A stretch of 64,000 bases of DNA from Pampus argenteus. Its lineage: Eukaryota > Chordata > Actinopteri > Scombriformes > Stromateidae. The stretch lies in assembly GCA_036937835.1 (NCBI GenBank), contig CM072879.1, positions 12,889,001-12,953,000 of the forward strand. Direction: 5' to 3'. The translations under genes and the position numbers were made by a program. Below, piece after piece: positions 36,780 through 48,412 of this stretch. Position 1 is the stretch's first letter; each line of letters starts with the position of its first letter. Below the pieces are notes generated by a model, which was given only the letters and a program-made list of their open reading frames with translations, did no database searches and was not told where the DNA came from.

Positions 36780-37094
36780 TTGTCTTATTCCACAGTTTGT
36801 GTACTTGTAGGCCTCATAGAGACCCAAATACATTTGTTTTGGTTTTTTTATAATAAGGGCCCTTTAATACTTTCTGAGGAATCTGCAGGTGAAGCAGCAA
36901 CACTTGCTACAAACTTTGCAAAGAAACTAATACTGTTTTGCAAAAAGAAGGGAGTGCCATCACTCAAACTAACGGCAGACTGTTCTGATGGATGCATTGC
37001 ATTGAGGGAGGATCAGATATGTCCTCAAGGACGAGCTTTAAAGGTTTTGCACTTGGAAGGGAAAAAAACGAGTGAGATGAGTGACTGTGTGTAG
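36780..37094 (+). other. unrecognised coding-like ORF, possible terminal exon
   Basis: An open frame ends at TAG (37092-37094). Its last 78 codons (from GPLILSEESAGEAATLATN through ADCSDGCIALREDQ to KTSEMSDCV) have a soluble-protein-like composition unlike most chance ORFs in this window. No ATG starts the frame usefully, but an acceptor-like TCTTATTCCACAG ends at 36795. An AATAAA at 37247-37252 lies about 155 nt after the stop, and the CG-rich patch near 36545-36625 is about 200 bp upstream. It could be a small unannotated gene, a retrocopy remnant or chance. I do not recognise the protein and assign no function. Confidence 0.25.
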
Positions 37095-38394
37095 CACTCA
37101 TAGTGGATTTGAGGTGTTGTGTTATAAGTCTGTTGTTCTTATCCAGGTTAAGTGTTGTACTATGCATGTATGTATAATGGAGTGGTTGTGATATATGGAA
37201 AATGCATGTGTTTGCATTATAAGCTACTGGCACAAGGTGGCTTCTCAATAAAAACATTTGAAAGGAAACAGGTAGCTTTGAAATTGTCTTTGACCTCAAA
37301 TGAAACGGACTGTGTAACTACAGAGTTAATATTTGTACATGTTATGTTCACATCAAGCTTAAATCACAAATACAGCAAAGCGTAGCCCAAAAGAGATCAG
37401 AGTGTGACCTCGAGTCGAAGACTAGCTATTATATGTAATCTGCTGCACTATTATCTAGCAGTAATACGGCCATTCACCAACAAACCACCTCCAGCCGCTG
37501 AGGAGAATATACTGTCTAATGAACTGAGCTAAATATTAACAGCAATCTACCTGATACAGCAGCAGCAGCAGGCTAAGTCTCATCAAACATGCAGCACATC
37601 ATTATGAACTTAATAAACTACAAATAAGCAGCAGATTGACTGTTAGCAGCATGGAGAAGAACAGGAACAGGCTCATCAGTTGGATGTAGTTATGATATGG
37701 AGAGTAACAATGGAGCAAGCTGAGTTATGAGCCGTGCGTTGGGAGAAATATTTATGCTACGCTGAATATGAGGTATGCAGAATGAAAAGGTAGAATCTGT
37801 AGGTGGAAAACAAGCACAGTAGAGAGAAGGAAACGCCAGTAAATCAATATTACAGCACAGATCAATGATTATCTTTTGTAAAAAAAAAAAAAAAAAAAAA
37901 AGGCTGCTTATAAGATCACAGTCATGTTTACATAAAAAAAAGACAACAGATTATTTTACTTACTGTAACTACCGGACACTTGATTGCATTAGAAAACCTC
38001 CAAAACAACAGCAACAGAAACTAAGCAGAGGAAATACTGTATCACACTCACACACTCAATAAAAGCCAATGAAATGCATACAAATGAACACAGTGAAGGC
38101 CAAGAAATGCCCAAAATAAAAATAAAACATTTAAAAAGATGCAAAAGAGCAGAAACAATCAGCCAGCAGAAGCCAAGACCACATGTTAATGTTACTGCAT
38201 GAACTGAAGACAGCCAACATCTCGGGTTTATACCCGTCCTGTAACTCTAACCTTGCAGCAGTGATCAGTTGGAGTGGATCTTCTGTGGTCCCACACTGTG
38301 TTTGAGGCCATCAGCTGATCTGGAAAAACGATCAACACAAGTTTTACAGCAGTTTTACAGCAGATTTAACACCGCTGCATATGCGGTTCAGCAG

Positions 38395-38520
38395 GTGAAC
38401 CGCGCGGCAAGAGAGTGGGCGGGGCTTGGACGTGTTTAAATAGACCGCCCAGCACCGCAGAGAGTTTGTCACGTGACTGTAGACGTTTATTCTGATTGTC
38501 TACCTGAACCGGCTCAGAGA
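38395..38520. promoter_or_regulatory. isolated GC-rich promoter-like patch in the gene desert
   Basis: Within AT-rich DNA this patch has CGCGCGG (38401), a GC box GGGCGGGG (38417-38424), a TATA-like TTTAAATA (38435-38442) and the E-box CACGTG (38470-38475). The order would suit plus-strand transcription starting near 38465. No ORF of note follows, so a non-coding transcript or an enhancer is possible. Confidence 0.3.
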
Positions 38521-38768
38521 GGCCTCACTGCATTAAAAGTTGAGAGCAGACATGTAGAAATGTATTTAAATGATTTAAAAATGAGAGACAACTAAAAACA
38601 TTTACGTTAAAAAAGTATTAATAAAAAAAGAAATATTTGCACCCTTGTTTCACTGTGTGATTCATATTGTTTTTCAGGTTGACTGTACCGGTACATGATG
38701 GGAATAAAGAGTCAGTGTACTGTAAGTATGATGTTGGATGAGACGGGACATTATGATGAGAAACAATC

Positions 38769-39390
38769 TCACCTCAAGGTCCTTTTAGTAGCCGTTCTGG
38801 AGCTTTTAATCATATCACACGATCTTCATCAGCAGATTTTTTATTTTTTATTTTTTTTCACTCTGAGCACTTTAAGGACGTTTCATTCACGTCGGCCTAA
38901 AAGTTGGACTTCAAAGTTCATTCTTCTTGGAAACAGCTGCTGACTAACTGGCGTCACTTCAAGGTCCATTTAGCAGCTGTTGCGGAGCTTTCAATCATAT
39001 CCCTCGGGCTGTGTCTTAAAATCACTTCCTGTTTACTATATACTGCTCTGTATTTACTGTCCAACATTTCATTTGAATGTTAAAAATTCCCACAATATAA
39101 ATAAAAAAAAAAAGTCAAATGAGTCAAATGCAAAACATTACAGACAACACTACACCTATCAGCGATGGTGCAAATTAATGATCATTCATTGATAAGTGCA
39201 AAAATCCCATTTTACTGCTCATTACAGTGTATCTATATAATATAGGTAGTAATGAATGAGAAAGGGACACAGCTGTGATCTTCATCAGGACTAGGGTTCA
39301 GATAAACACTTTAAGGACTTCTCATTCATGTTGGCTTAAAAGTTGAGTTCATTCTTGACCTTATTATTGGAAACAGTAGTTGACAAAAGA
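38769..39390 (+). repeat. two related copies of an unclassified repeat, the second interrupted
   Basis: Copy 1 (38769-38945) runs CAAGGTCCTTTTAGTAGCC, GATCTTCATCAGCAG, CACTTTAAGGACGTTTCATT, CATTCTTCTTGGAAACAGC. Copy 2 has the same modules in the same order at 38955-39000 and 39276-39390, separated by an inserted element. A third, diverged copy with the CATTCATGTT and CATTCTTGACC..GGAAACAGC modules lies at about 48215-48295. The family is not one I can name. Confidence 0.6.
39001..39275. mobile_element. MITE inserted in the second repeat copy
   Basis: The segment that interrupts copy 2 starts GGGCTGTGTCTTAAAATCAC and ends AATGAGAAAGGGACACAGCT. Its ends are imperfect inverted repeats of GCTGTGTCYYWWAATCA type, and its subterminal TTTACTATATACTG and TATAATATAGGTAGTAA motifs also mirror each other. 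This fits a short non-autonomous DNA transposon common in fish. Exact ends and target duplication are not resolved. Confidence 0.5.
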
Positions 39391-42300
39391 GTCTCATCAA
39401 TCTCAAATCAGAGAGTAGATTTGTCTCCACTTGCGACAACGTGTTTAACCGTAGGCTAGTGAGGACATAGGATGCTCAGTTGCCTCGTAGCATGTACTGC
39501 TGCGTACATGCTACTTATTACATCTGTGTGGAGGAGCCAGTCCATCAGTGCCAAGTGGATTTGTAAACATCCACACACGCCCGACTTCTGAGCTATAAAT
39601 CATTCAACAAAGCATTCATATTTTTGCCAAATTGGATATTTCTGGCATAATTTATAATCTAATCAATGGCCAGAAAAGTTTAAGATGATCTGAAACCTTT
39701 TTGGCCTGATTGAAAGACCGACACGTCTTGTGTGAGTTACTGAGAGGCTGAAAGACGAAAAGGCAATGATGGCAACGCTAAATGACACTTGCCTCTGACA
39801 AGTGGCAAATGGGAAGGATTAACATAAGCCAATGAGCTTCAGAATGAATATATGTTCAAACCTCATTTGAAGTGGCATCTGTGACATTGCCATGCCAATT
39901 TAGAGAGAATTCAATCTGCTGGCATCGACTCTCTAAAACTGTGACTGGACTTATGAAGAGAGCAATTTGTTTCTAAATGTGTGCAGTCAAGGCTCTTTGT
40001 GATTATGATACGATATCTGTATCTATTCTTGAGCTTCAGCTGTATTCTCAACTCCATCAGCACTCAAATTAGCCTTTCTTATCAAGTATTTGAGGGAAGA
40101 TTAGAACATAATACAGTCTATCATTTTGAGAGGCAGGGTTAATGTTTGCTGGGATGTTTGAGAGGTTATCAGCTGTCAGTACAAATTGCTAGAAAGTTGA
40201 TGAAGTCTGTGTTTCATTTGTGACCAGCAGCTAATCCAATGTAGCAGACTTGTATTCTGGGGTGAATTATTTTTGATGAAGCTGCCATCCCCTTTTTTTT
40301 TTGTCAATTTCATGCATGTTTATACAGTCCAAAAATGTAACTGTCAACTGTCATCTTTGCCATTTTTTCTCAATGCTGCTACTTTTGTGTTTTGTTAAAA
40401 ATAAAAAAAAAAGTGTATGCATCCTTTACAAATAGGACATTTTCCCACTCAATGCTGCTATTTCATAGCACTTTTGTTTCACATGTATTGAGTGGATGCA
40501 ACCTTAAAGGAATAGTTTGTCATTTGGGGAAATCCTCTTATTTGCTTTCTTGCCAAAAGTTGAAAGAGTTTAACATTTCATTGACTTTCAAATATACAAC
40601 CCACACGAAAAGTCTGATCAGCAAATACATGCATTAAAAACAAATAAATAAATAAATCTAAATAAATCAGGAGACCAAAAATGGTGTCACATGAGGCTGA
40701 GATACAAATATATCTTTTTGATCCATTAACATAGTTAAGATTTCTTGATGGGTAAAAGAAATCAACACATTAAAGAAAAAGTACTCTTTCATTTGCACTC
40801 ACTCTGGTAATCAATATATACCAATCTATAAGCAATGGGGGCATGCATAGACTTCCACTGTTGCACAAGCAATCTCCTGCCAAGCATTACCGGCCATGCA
40901 AAGCCAATCACAGTAATACAGGATCTCCTGATCATACAATTATGTATCAATGTTCAAAATTTCTTTTAACACGTTTTCAATACATATGAATTAGTGTCAT
41001 AAATGTCCAGCAAGTAGGATCATCTTTAACAGGACATTTACACATGTGGACTCAAAAGCTGGGACAGCGACAGCTTCTATTCATTGTGAATGAGACTTCA
41101 CTCTACAGCCCAGAGCCCCCCGATGAGCGAGAGAGATTCAGAGAGAGCCCAGCTACCATTTGATGGTATCTAACAAAAAGAGGACATATTCCAATGACAA
41201 CTTAGATTCAATGAGAAAAAATAAAAACAGGAATATAGGGAGGAAAAAACAAAACTCTAAAAAAAAAAGAAAGACATTATTATTAATTAGTAAATTATTA
41301 TAATTATTTTACTGAGATTAAAATACATATATGTGAATTGCTGCTAACAGGCATGCAAATGCTTAAAAAGACACATGAACTATGAAATATTGGGGGAAAA
41401 TATTTTATATATTTTTTTAAATATTTACTGACAAAAATAAATAAATAAATAAATAAATTTATAGCATTTGAATTTGTAATTCTTCCACTGGCAAATCACT
41501 GTCTGCTTCCTGTAACTTAAACTTACCAACTGTGGAAGTCAGATGTGGCAGGAAGCTGCATGAAACCCCTCTGTGGTGTCTCACGGTTTGATTATTGTGA
41601 TGAATGATTATCATCTCTCTTGCTCTCACAGGGCAGCAGAGTATAGGAATGACCGGTTTCTTAGACTATTATCTCTCATCTGTTTGTGCAAACAGCACTT
41701 TAATGCTTCAGAGGAGATGTGTCTGAATAAAATTAGAATAACGGGATGTGAAAGAGGCGGTTCACTCTGGTGGGGCCTGGCGTTATAACAAATTGTATGT
41801 GTGTATGTGTGTGTGCAGCAGGAGCCAAAAAGTCCTGAGTGTGTGTTACGTGTGCAAGAGAGCTTGTGTATGCCCTGTCGTATGATAAATGTTCTCTCTC
41901 TTATAATCTATGTGCTTCAAAATATGATGTATGTGAGGATGAACTTTGAATTATAACCTAAAGAGTGACTCATTAATCTTCTGACTTTGGTGGGGAGTGG
42001 ACCAGTGGAATCCATTTTGCGTGTTTATGTTTTATGAATAATGCAATATTGCAACTGGCCAGCTGGATCTGGGCAGTGACGCTCAGACGTGTAGAAGTCA
42101 ACACACAAACACAAACAGCTCTCTTTGTTGCTAGAAGGAAAAGGAGGTGAATAGATGTTAGTATTCACCAGAAAGGTCAACAGATCATATTCGAGTTTCA
42201 CTGTGTGTGACATCTGACCTCATTGTTCTGGATTTGGAGCTTTAGCTAATTTCCTGGTGTAATTTAGTGTTTTCTAAACTATATTATGCAATATTGGACT

Positions 42301-44635
42301 TGTACCTACAACATTTAACTCCAAACTGAATGTACCCAAAACATAGAGGCAGAATAGTCACACAATTTAAGCAGAGATAGGATCCACATTTTCTGGTGAG
42401 TGTTGCAGCAAAAACATGTTGCGTTCAAGAGCAACCTTCATGTGTTTCGTTTGATTTATTATGCATGATGGCAGTTTGCCACGCTCATCAATGATCTGCT
42501 GTCTGACATCACCAAAAACTCTCCTTCAACCACCTAATCAGCCACAATGAGAACAACTTAAGATATGCACAAATTAATTATTTAATTAAACAATTTATTG
42601 CTGTGCAGTAACTGAAAAAAAAAATCAATGTTGGAAAATGGAAAAATACCTAAACCTCCTCTACCCTGTTTATTGTGTAATTTTCAGTCATAAGTCGGGA
42701 TTTGTGGATCTGTTCTGTTCACGAGTGAACGTAGCACATTTTTTTTCAGCCAATAAAAATAGACCTCGACTTTACAATCGCTGATGCATCTTCAAGGTTG
42801 ATCATTGTTTTCCACAGGGAGTGCAAAAATGATGCATGACTGTCTGCATTGCAATTTTAAATAGTCGTTTAGGTCCTGAGGCCTCAGTGGTGTCTTCAAC
42901 CCGAGAGGCAAAAAAAGAAAAAAAAAACAAAAAACAAAAAACAAACCAAACGACCAACTTATCCAGTGATCCCAGATACAATGTAAGAGGTGATTTACTC
43001 TGAGCAGGCTCCATGTCACCAGGGCTTTCTTTGTTTCCCCGAGGTCTGATTTAAACTTAAATTGCTTCTGTGAAGCCTCAGCTTGGCTTCTCATTATGTT
43101 GCCCCTCCTACTGCTCAAACATTAAGGAGCCTCTTGTACTGTGCTGCAAATGTATCCTCAAATGTTAATGTCTCTATTATTTCCAAGTATTACTGTATAA
43201 CCACCTGTCACACCACTGAGAAAAGGGGTTTAAACGTGTTATTTTCATCATAGAGCAGACAAGCTGAGATGCAAAACTTGTATACAGTTAACATTCAATC
43301 ACAGTGTAAAATATATTTCCATATTTTGTTATTTAATAACTTTTTTTGGCATCCATGAGCAGACCACATTATTATATTTGAAGGAAATATCATCCCACCT
43401 GGAGCAGAGCTGGTACAGTAGCATGTCTTTGATGATAACATGCAGACAGAAAAATCAGAAGCACTGAATACTGCAGTTACTGTACTGTACTTTACTGTAC
43501 TACGCTAACATTCACACAGTGAAAATACATAATACATTTAGTGCAGTTAGTGAAGTTGCCATCTTCACTGGTTTGACCCCCGTCGTAAAAGACAAGTCTG
43601 TTAAACTGTTGACAGAACAAACCTCAAACTGCAAACAAGATCAATTATGACACATTCAATTATGAATTTTCAATCCACGGAGGTTTTATATTCTTTACTC
43701 AACCCGTGAAAAGTGAAAAATACATTGATGTTACCACAATGTAAAGTCTATGGGCCAAGTGGGAACTCGTCACCGGATCCTGTGGGAGAAAATTCACTGG
43801 GCTACATAACCCCACTGGTAACCAAGGAAGCTTGAACTGGGGGGTACATAAAAGGCCAGAATAAGATAAATAAGGAGTTTTGTTAAGTGTAAATCATGCA
43901 ACGATATTCCAGTAGAGCCCTGGTATATAAATATAACCTGTAAATGTGCATGATACATCCCCTTTAACAATATTGTGAGATGAAAAAAATATATATATAT
44001 CAAAAGTGATTTGAGTTTTGGAAAGCAATGACATCAGATCAGAAAACACTAATAAAAGTCATTCTGGAGGGCAATTACAAATGATGTAGGCTATTTTGTT
44101 GTTTAACTTGTTGGATAGGAGACACACACATATCTGTACACACACTGTATCACACGGTACTGTTGGCTGAGCCACTACAATCACTCGGAACAAGATAGAG
44201 AAGGATATAGCAACAAGGAAAGTATACATTAACAAACTCGTAGTGACTCTTACCCTGTGTGCAGCCAGGCAGCCATAACCCGATGCATCAAGCACACATT
44301 ACATCCCTATACCCTGAGTATTTACTCTGCCATCCAGCTAGAAAGATTAGTTTAGCTGGAGAGTTGATTTATGGACGACAGAAAGTAATCCCTTCTTGTC
44401 CTGCGTGCTGTTGTCGTGCCTCCTCCTTTGCCACAGCACTGGGCTTACACAGTCTGAAAGCCCTTGATACCGTGTTCGCCCTAAGGTGTAATGTTTGATA
44501 ATATAACTACTGCTTCTGTCATCCAGACCCCCCACCCCATCAGCACCCACAGCTGAGCCGCCACCCCCCCACAAATACATTATAGCCCCACCACAATGCT
44601 TTGAGATTTATGAGAGAGTAGTGGCATAGGAGAGA
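39391..44635. other. gene desert, part 2
   Basis: No gene is seen. The stretch 39770-40260 is complex and non-repetitive, with motifs such as GCCATGCCAATTTAGAGAG and TTTGTGATTATGAT. A fragment of the AAAGGAATAGTTTGTCATT repeat lies at 40503-40580, an (AAAT)n run at 41433-41459, and an A-rich tract at 42905-42945. Confidence 0.5.
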
Positions 44636-44672
44636 GTGAGAGACAGAGAGACAGAGACACAGAGAAAGAGAA

Positions 44673-44722
<50 letters not shown>
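44636..44722. repeat. GA microsatellite
   Basis: An imperfect GA/CAGA region followed by a pure GA run (about 44679-44722). It yields Ser-Leu repeats in minus-strand spurious ORFs. Confidence 0.95.
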
Positions 44723-44728
<6 letters not shown>

Positions 44729-45960
44729 CATTGATTGAAAGCCCCAGATAGTCCCATCCAATCCCGCCCCAAAGAACATCAGTTATTTTGCATCCTGACA
44801 CAGCGATTGATAACTGGTAAATGTGTGCAGGGATGACAAATGCAGATGGAAACTGACTCTGACTAAAATGATAACGGCATCGGTCTCGAGGGGGGTGACG
44901 GAGGTGGAGGCGGGATGCTGCTTAAAATATTTAATAATTGATACGGAGGTAGCAAGATGTTGTTTGACCCTGGAGGAGTGTGAATGTCATCAGAAAATTG
45001 CCAAGACTTTGAAGTGAAATACATTAATGATGCATGTATGAGTGTGTTAGCGTTTGTGCATTTGTGTGTGTGTGTGTGTGTATCTGGAGAATATGGCGGG
45101 AGGTTATGGCCTATGATAGCCATTAAACTATGTACATTATCGTGATTATTTGTCTTTTGGGTATAAAATGTAATATTTTCCATTTTCCAAGACGGTGAAT
45201 TGCAAAAATGCAGTTTGAACAAGTCGTATGGTCTAGTGTTAGCAAACTTTTGCTTTTCTAGAAGCAAAGACACAATAAGAGATCGACTATAATGTATAAT
45301 TAATACTCAGACTGTAGGTCTGAGTTTGTTTTAAATCTGTAGGTTCTTATAGAGTAGGACACGCTGATTTAAGGTATGGAGAGCAGTGTTGACTCTAGTC
45401 TCAATATTTGCTTTTGTATTGAATACACAAAATTGATAACATCTGGCTGATATCATTGTCAACCAATCAAGCGGCCAATTTTTTTAGCCTTCCCTCTCAA
45501 TGAGCCCACAATACAAACTATTTAGGATGTGAAGGAGAACTCATACAGTAGAGAATAAGAGGTGGAGGACATGTAAAATAAAGGTCCCTGTTTGGGCTTA
45601 AACACAGCATGTTGCAGCTACAGGGTATAAACCTCCACTTCAGTTCCCACTGCAGCTATGCATACTCAAAATACACTCAATAATATAATGCTATAATACA
45701 CTGATGTGCTTTGGATTAAAGCAGCAACCAAATGTCTCACGTTTAAACATCTGAATTCCTCCATATGGTAAGTTGTTGGACCCCTGTGGTGGAAACAGTG
45801 GGACGCTGGACATTTTATCCCCATAACCCCTCAATACCTTCAATTAAACAGCCCTTTAAAATCGTTCTGCCGTCTAGTTCGGTATTAAAACAGATCGGTC
45901 TCAAAAACTGCAGTATGTGAAGCATTTCAATCCTCTTACAAAAGTCTGATGTCCGAAAAG

Positions 45961-46075
45961 TAACAGATTAATTAAGAGGCTCCAATTAACAAAGTGGCGT
46001 GAGATTAGGGATAATTAAGGATATTGGTTAAGTCGATCGGGAAGGAAATTAAAAACAGGTAAATTATGTTAAATG
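45961..46075. promoter_or_regulatory. candidate enhancer-like cluster of homeodomain core sites
   Basis: Closely spaced TAAT/ATTA cores: ATTAATTAAG, CAATTAAC, GATTAGGGATAATTAAGG, GGAAATTAAAAAC and GTAAATTATG, in a stretch without simple repeats. The position in the znf516-tshz1 desert fits developmental regulatory DNA. Conservation cannot be tested here. Confidence 0.25.
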
Positions 46076-48295
46076 TCCAGTCAACAGCCAAACAAAAGCC
46101 ACCATCATGGCCCTACAAGATAAGCCTCTTGGGTAGAAACGTGGTGCAAATGATAATCATGTGTTGCATCAAAGCAATGCTAAGCCTTCATCTAGACCTC
46201 CAGTTTCCTGACCCTCAGCTCTGTGTCTGATGCCGATGCCAACGCATTAACCTAAGACGCACGATACTGCAACTTCCAGCTTCTAGCAGATGAGAACCGG
46301 GAGTGATCAGGCTTGTCCTCACTTGGGAATGTGAGAACAGGTGTTTAGCAGGATGCTACAAATGCCATCACTTTAATAAATGTGCTTCTCCAGAAAGCTG
46401 CAGCAAAATTCTGATTAAAGTTGGACTGATGTTTCTCAGAAGTTGGTTCAAGCTTCTTTTTTTTTTTTTTTTTGACATCGCCTACCTCTAGAAAGAGGGG
46501 CGAAGACACAGAGGAAGCAAAGGAGAGGGAGACGACAGGAGCAGAATGTGAAGAGACATTAAAACATTTCAAATGAAAGGTGCGTCAGAAGAGCTTGTCA
46601 CTGCATTAACGCCGAGATTAAAGGGGTCTCGGTGTCTTCTGTCGGGTTCAAGGGAGACTGCATGAGGATTTGGCTCAGACTCTTAAATACCTCTGTCGAC
46701 TAAGATTCAAACAAACACTTCCACAATAATTACATGTTGACTTTTCTTCATAGCAAGAGCGGAAGGTAAAGGATTTTTTAAAAAAATGAAACTCCTACAT
46801 TGTCAGCGTAAGTACTCGGTGGTGTTTATTCAAGTTGGACATTTTTGAGACTATTATTCACTGATTAGGGCATGTGGCGTAGAAAACATAATGCCAGCAC
46901 ATTTACAAGCCTTAGGAGTTCAAGGGGAATAAGGTATTTAGTTCAGGTATTAGTTGGGAAATGAATAGTTGTCATCGAGAAATAGGCAGCCATGCCACAG
47001 TCGCTTCAATTTTTTTTTTTTTTTAGTCCTTTAAGGGCTTAATACACACAAGACGTTCACACCGTCTTTGAAAAAGTGTTCATCTCTCGTACTCCAAGAA
47101 GTAGCTTTCATTTTTCTGTTTGCTCTTTCTTCTTCTTCTGTCTTTCAGCAAGACACTAAATCACTTCAGGGTGCTGTCCTTCATCTGACCAAGACATTTG
47201 ACGTCAGATAAAAAAAAAATGACTATATGGAGCTCAATAAAATAAAGCATCATTATGGATATGCAAAATGAGAGGAACAGCTGGTTCCAGATGTTTGCTT
47301 CACCCCGTATAATAACGATCATGAACAAGTTTGAAGTTATTTAAACTTTGACGGGTAAAAAATGATTTCTCGGAAACATTTTGGCGTGATGGACAGTAAC
47401 CGGTATGGAGTCAGAAGCACAAAACTCAAAACGTTTCATTATCGAAGTTAAGAACTGGAGACTGCACTGGATGCTACATACTGAACATCATGCAACAATA
47501 GTATGTACTGTAATACATACTTTAAAGCCACTGTGTTTACAGCTTAATGTATAATCAGACTGCCCGCTGCAAATTTTTAACATGTTTATGTAGACAGGCT
47601 TGTACATAAAATCTTTCATCAAAGAAACAGGTGTTTTCTAGCACAGTTGTTGAGAGTTTTATGCACCTGCAGAAGTTCCTCCAACTGTGAGTCACATAAT
47701 ATTGTCTATGGGAAAAATGAATTTTACTACTGGAACCAAAGGAGCCCAAAATAGCTCCTCCCACCTTGCAACACGATTACTACACTCAAGTTTTATGTGG
47801 AAGAATTTTAAAGCGGGAGAGTTTGGAAGGAAAAAACACACACACTCACTCTGCAGTCTCTAAACCAGTCAGTAGCTCAGCGGGAAGCTGCAGGCTGCTG
47901 GTGTCTTTAATAGCTAAGGCTGTCAACACAGACAGGGTGGCTGAACTCTAGACGGGCCGTCAGACGTCCAAGTGGCTGTGACTGGTGCTACTGAATGCAA
48001 ACATCAGTAGTCATTTGTATGATTCTGGCAGGCTGAGTGGTGACTGACAAAACCTGGTGTGAGTATAGACACGTGGTACCAGTCTCAATGGTGGAACATT
48101 TAAGGAAGAGTATGACAAATCGTGAAGCCGTTTAAAAGAGTTTTGCATTCAGTTCTTCTTCTTTTTATAGACATCTATCCTGTTGATCAAATCTCTCAGG
48201 ACATTCAAAAAGGATTTCATTCATGTTTATGCATTAGAGAAAATGTCTCTCATCCTGCTTGAGCTTGAAATGTCATTCTTGACCATGGAAACAGC

Positions 48296-48412
48296 TTCTT
48301 TTTTTTTTTTTGTCTGGGGGGTATGACATGTAACAAAAATCCCCAGAAAGCAATCAAACCATGGATGCTGCGGTAATGTGGTATGTGCTTTAACCATTAA
48401 GCCATCAGGGCA
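48296..48412 (-). mobile_element. tRNA-derived SINE
   Basis: On the minus strand it begins TGCCCTGATGGCTTAATGG, which holds a pol III A box (TGGCTTAATGG, plus 48394-48404). A B-box-like GGTTTGATTGC (plus 48350-48360) follows, then GGGGATTTTTGTTACATGTCAT, a teleost SINE body motif, and a poly-A tail next to 48300. Flanking GACCATGGAAACAGC (48281-48295) and GACCTTAGAAACAGC (48416-48430) match at 13 of 15 bases and look like the target-site duplication. It sits inside a copy of the repeat described at 38769. Confidence 0.75.

Noticed and set aside
44580..44801. Ser-Leu repeat ORFs on the minus strand
   Set aside because: They are translations of the GA microsatellite.
48296..48412. Possible functional tRNA gene
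   Set aside because: A and B boxes are degenerate, no cloverleaf is completed, and a SINE body with poly-A and target duplication fits better.
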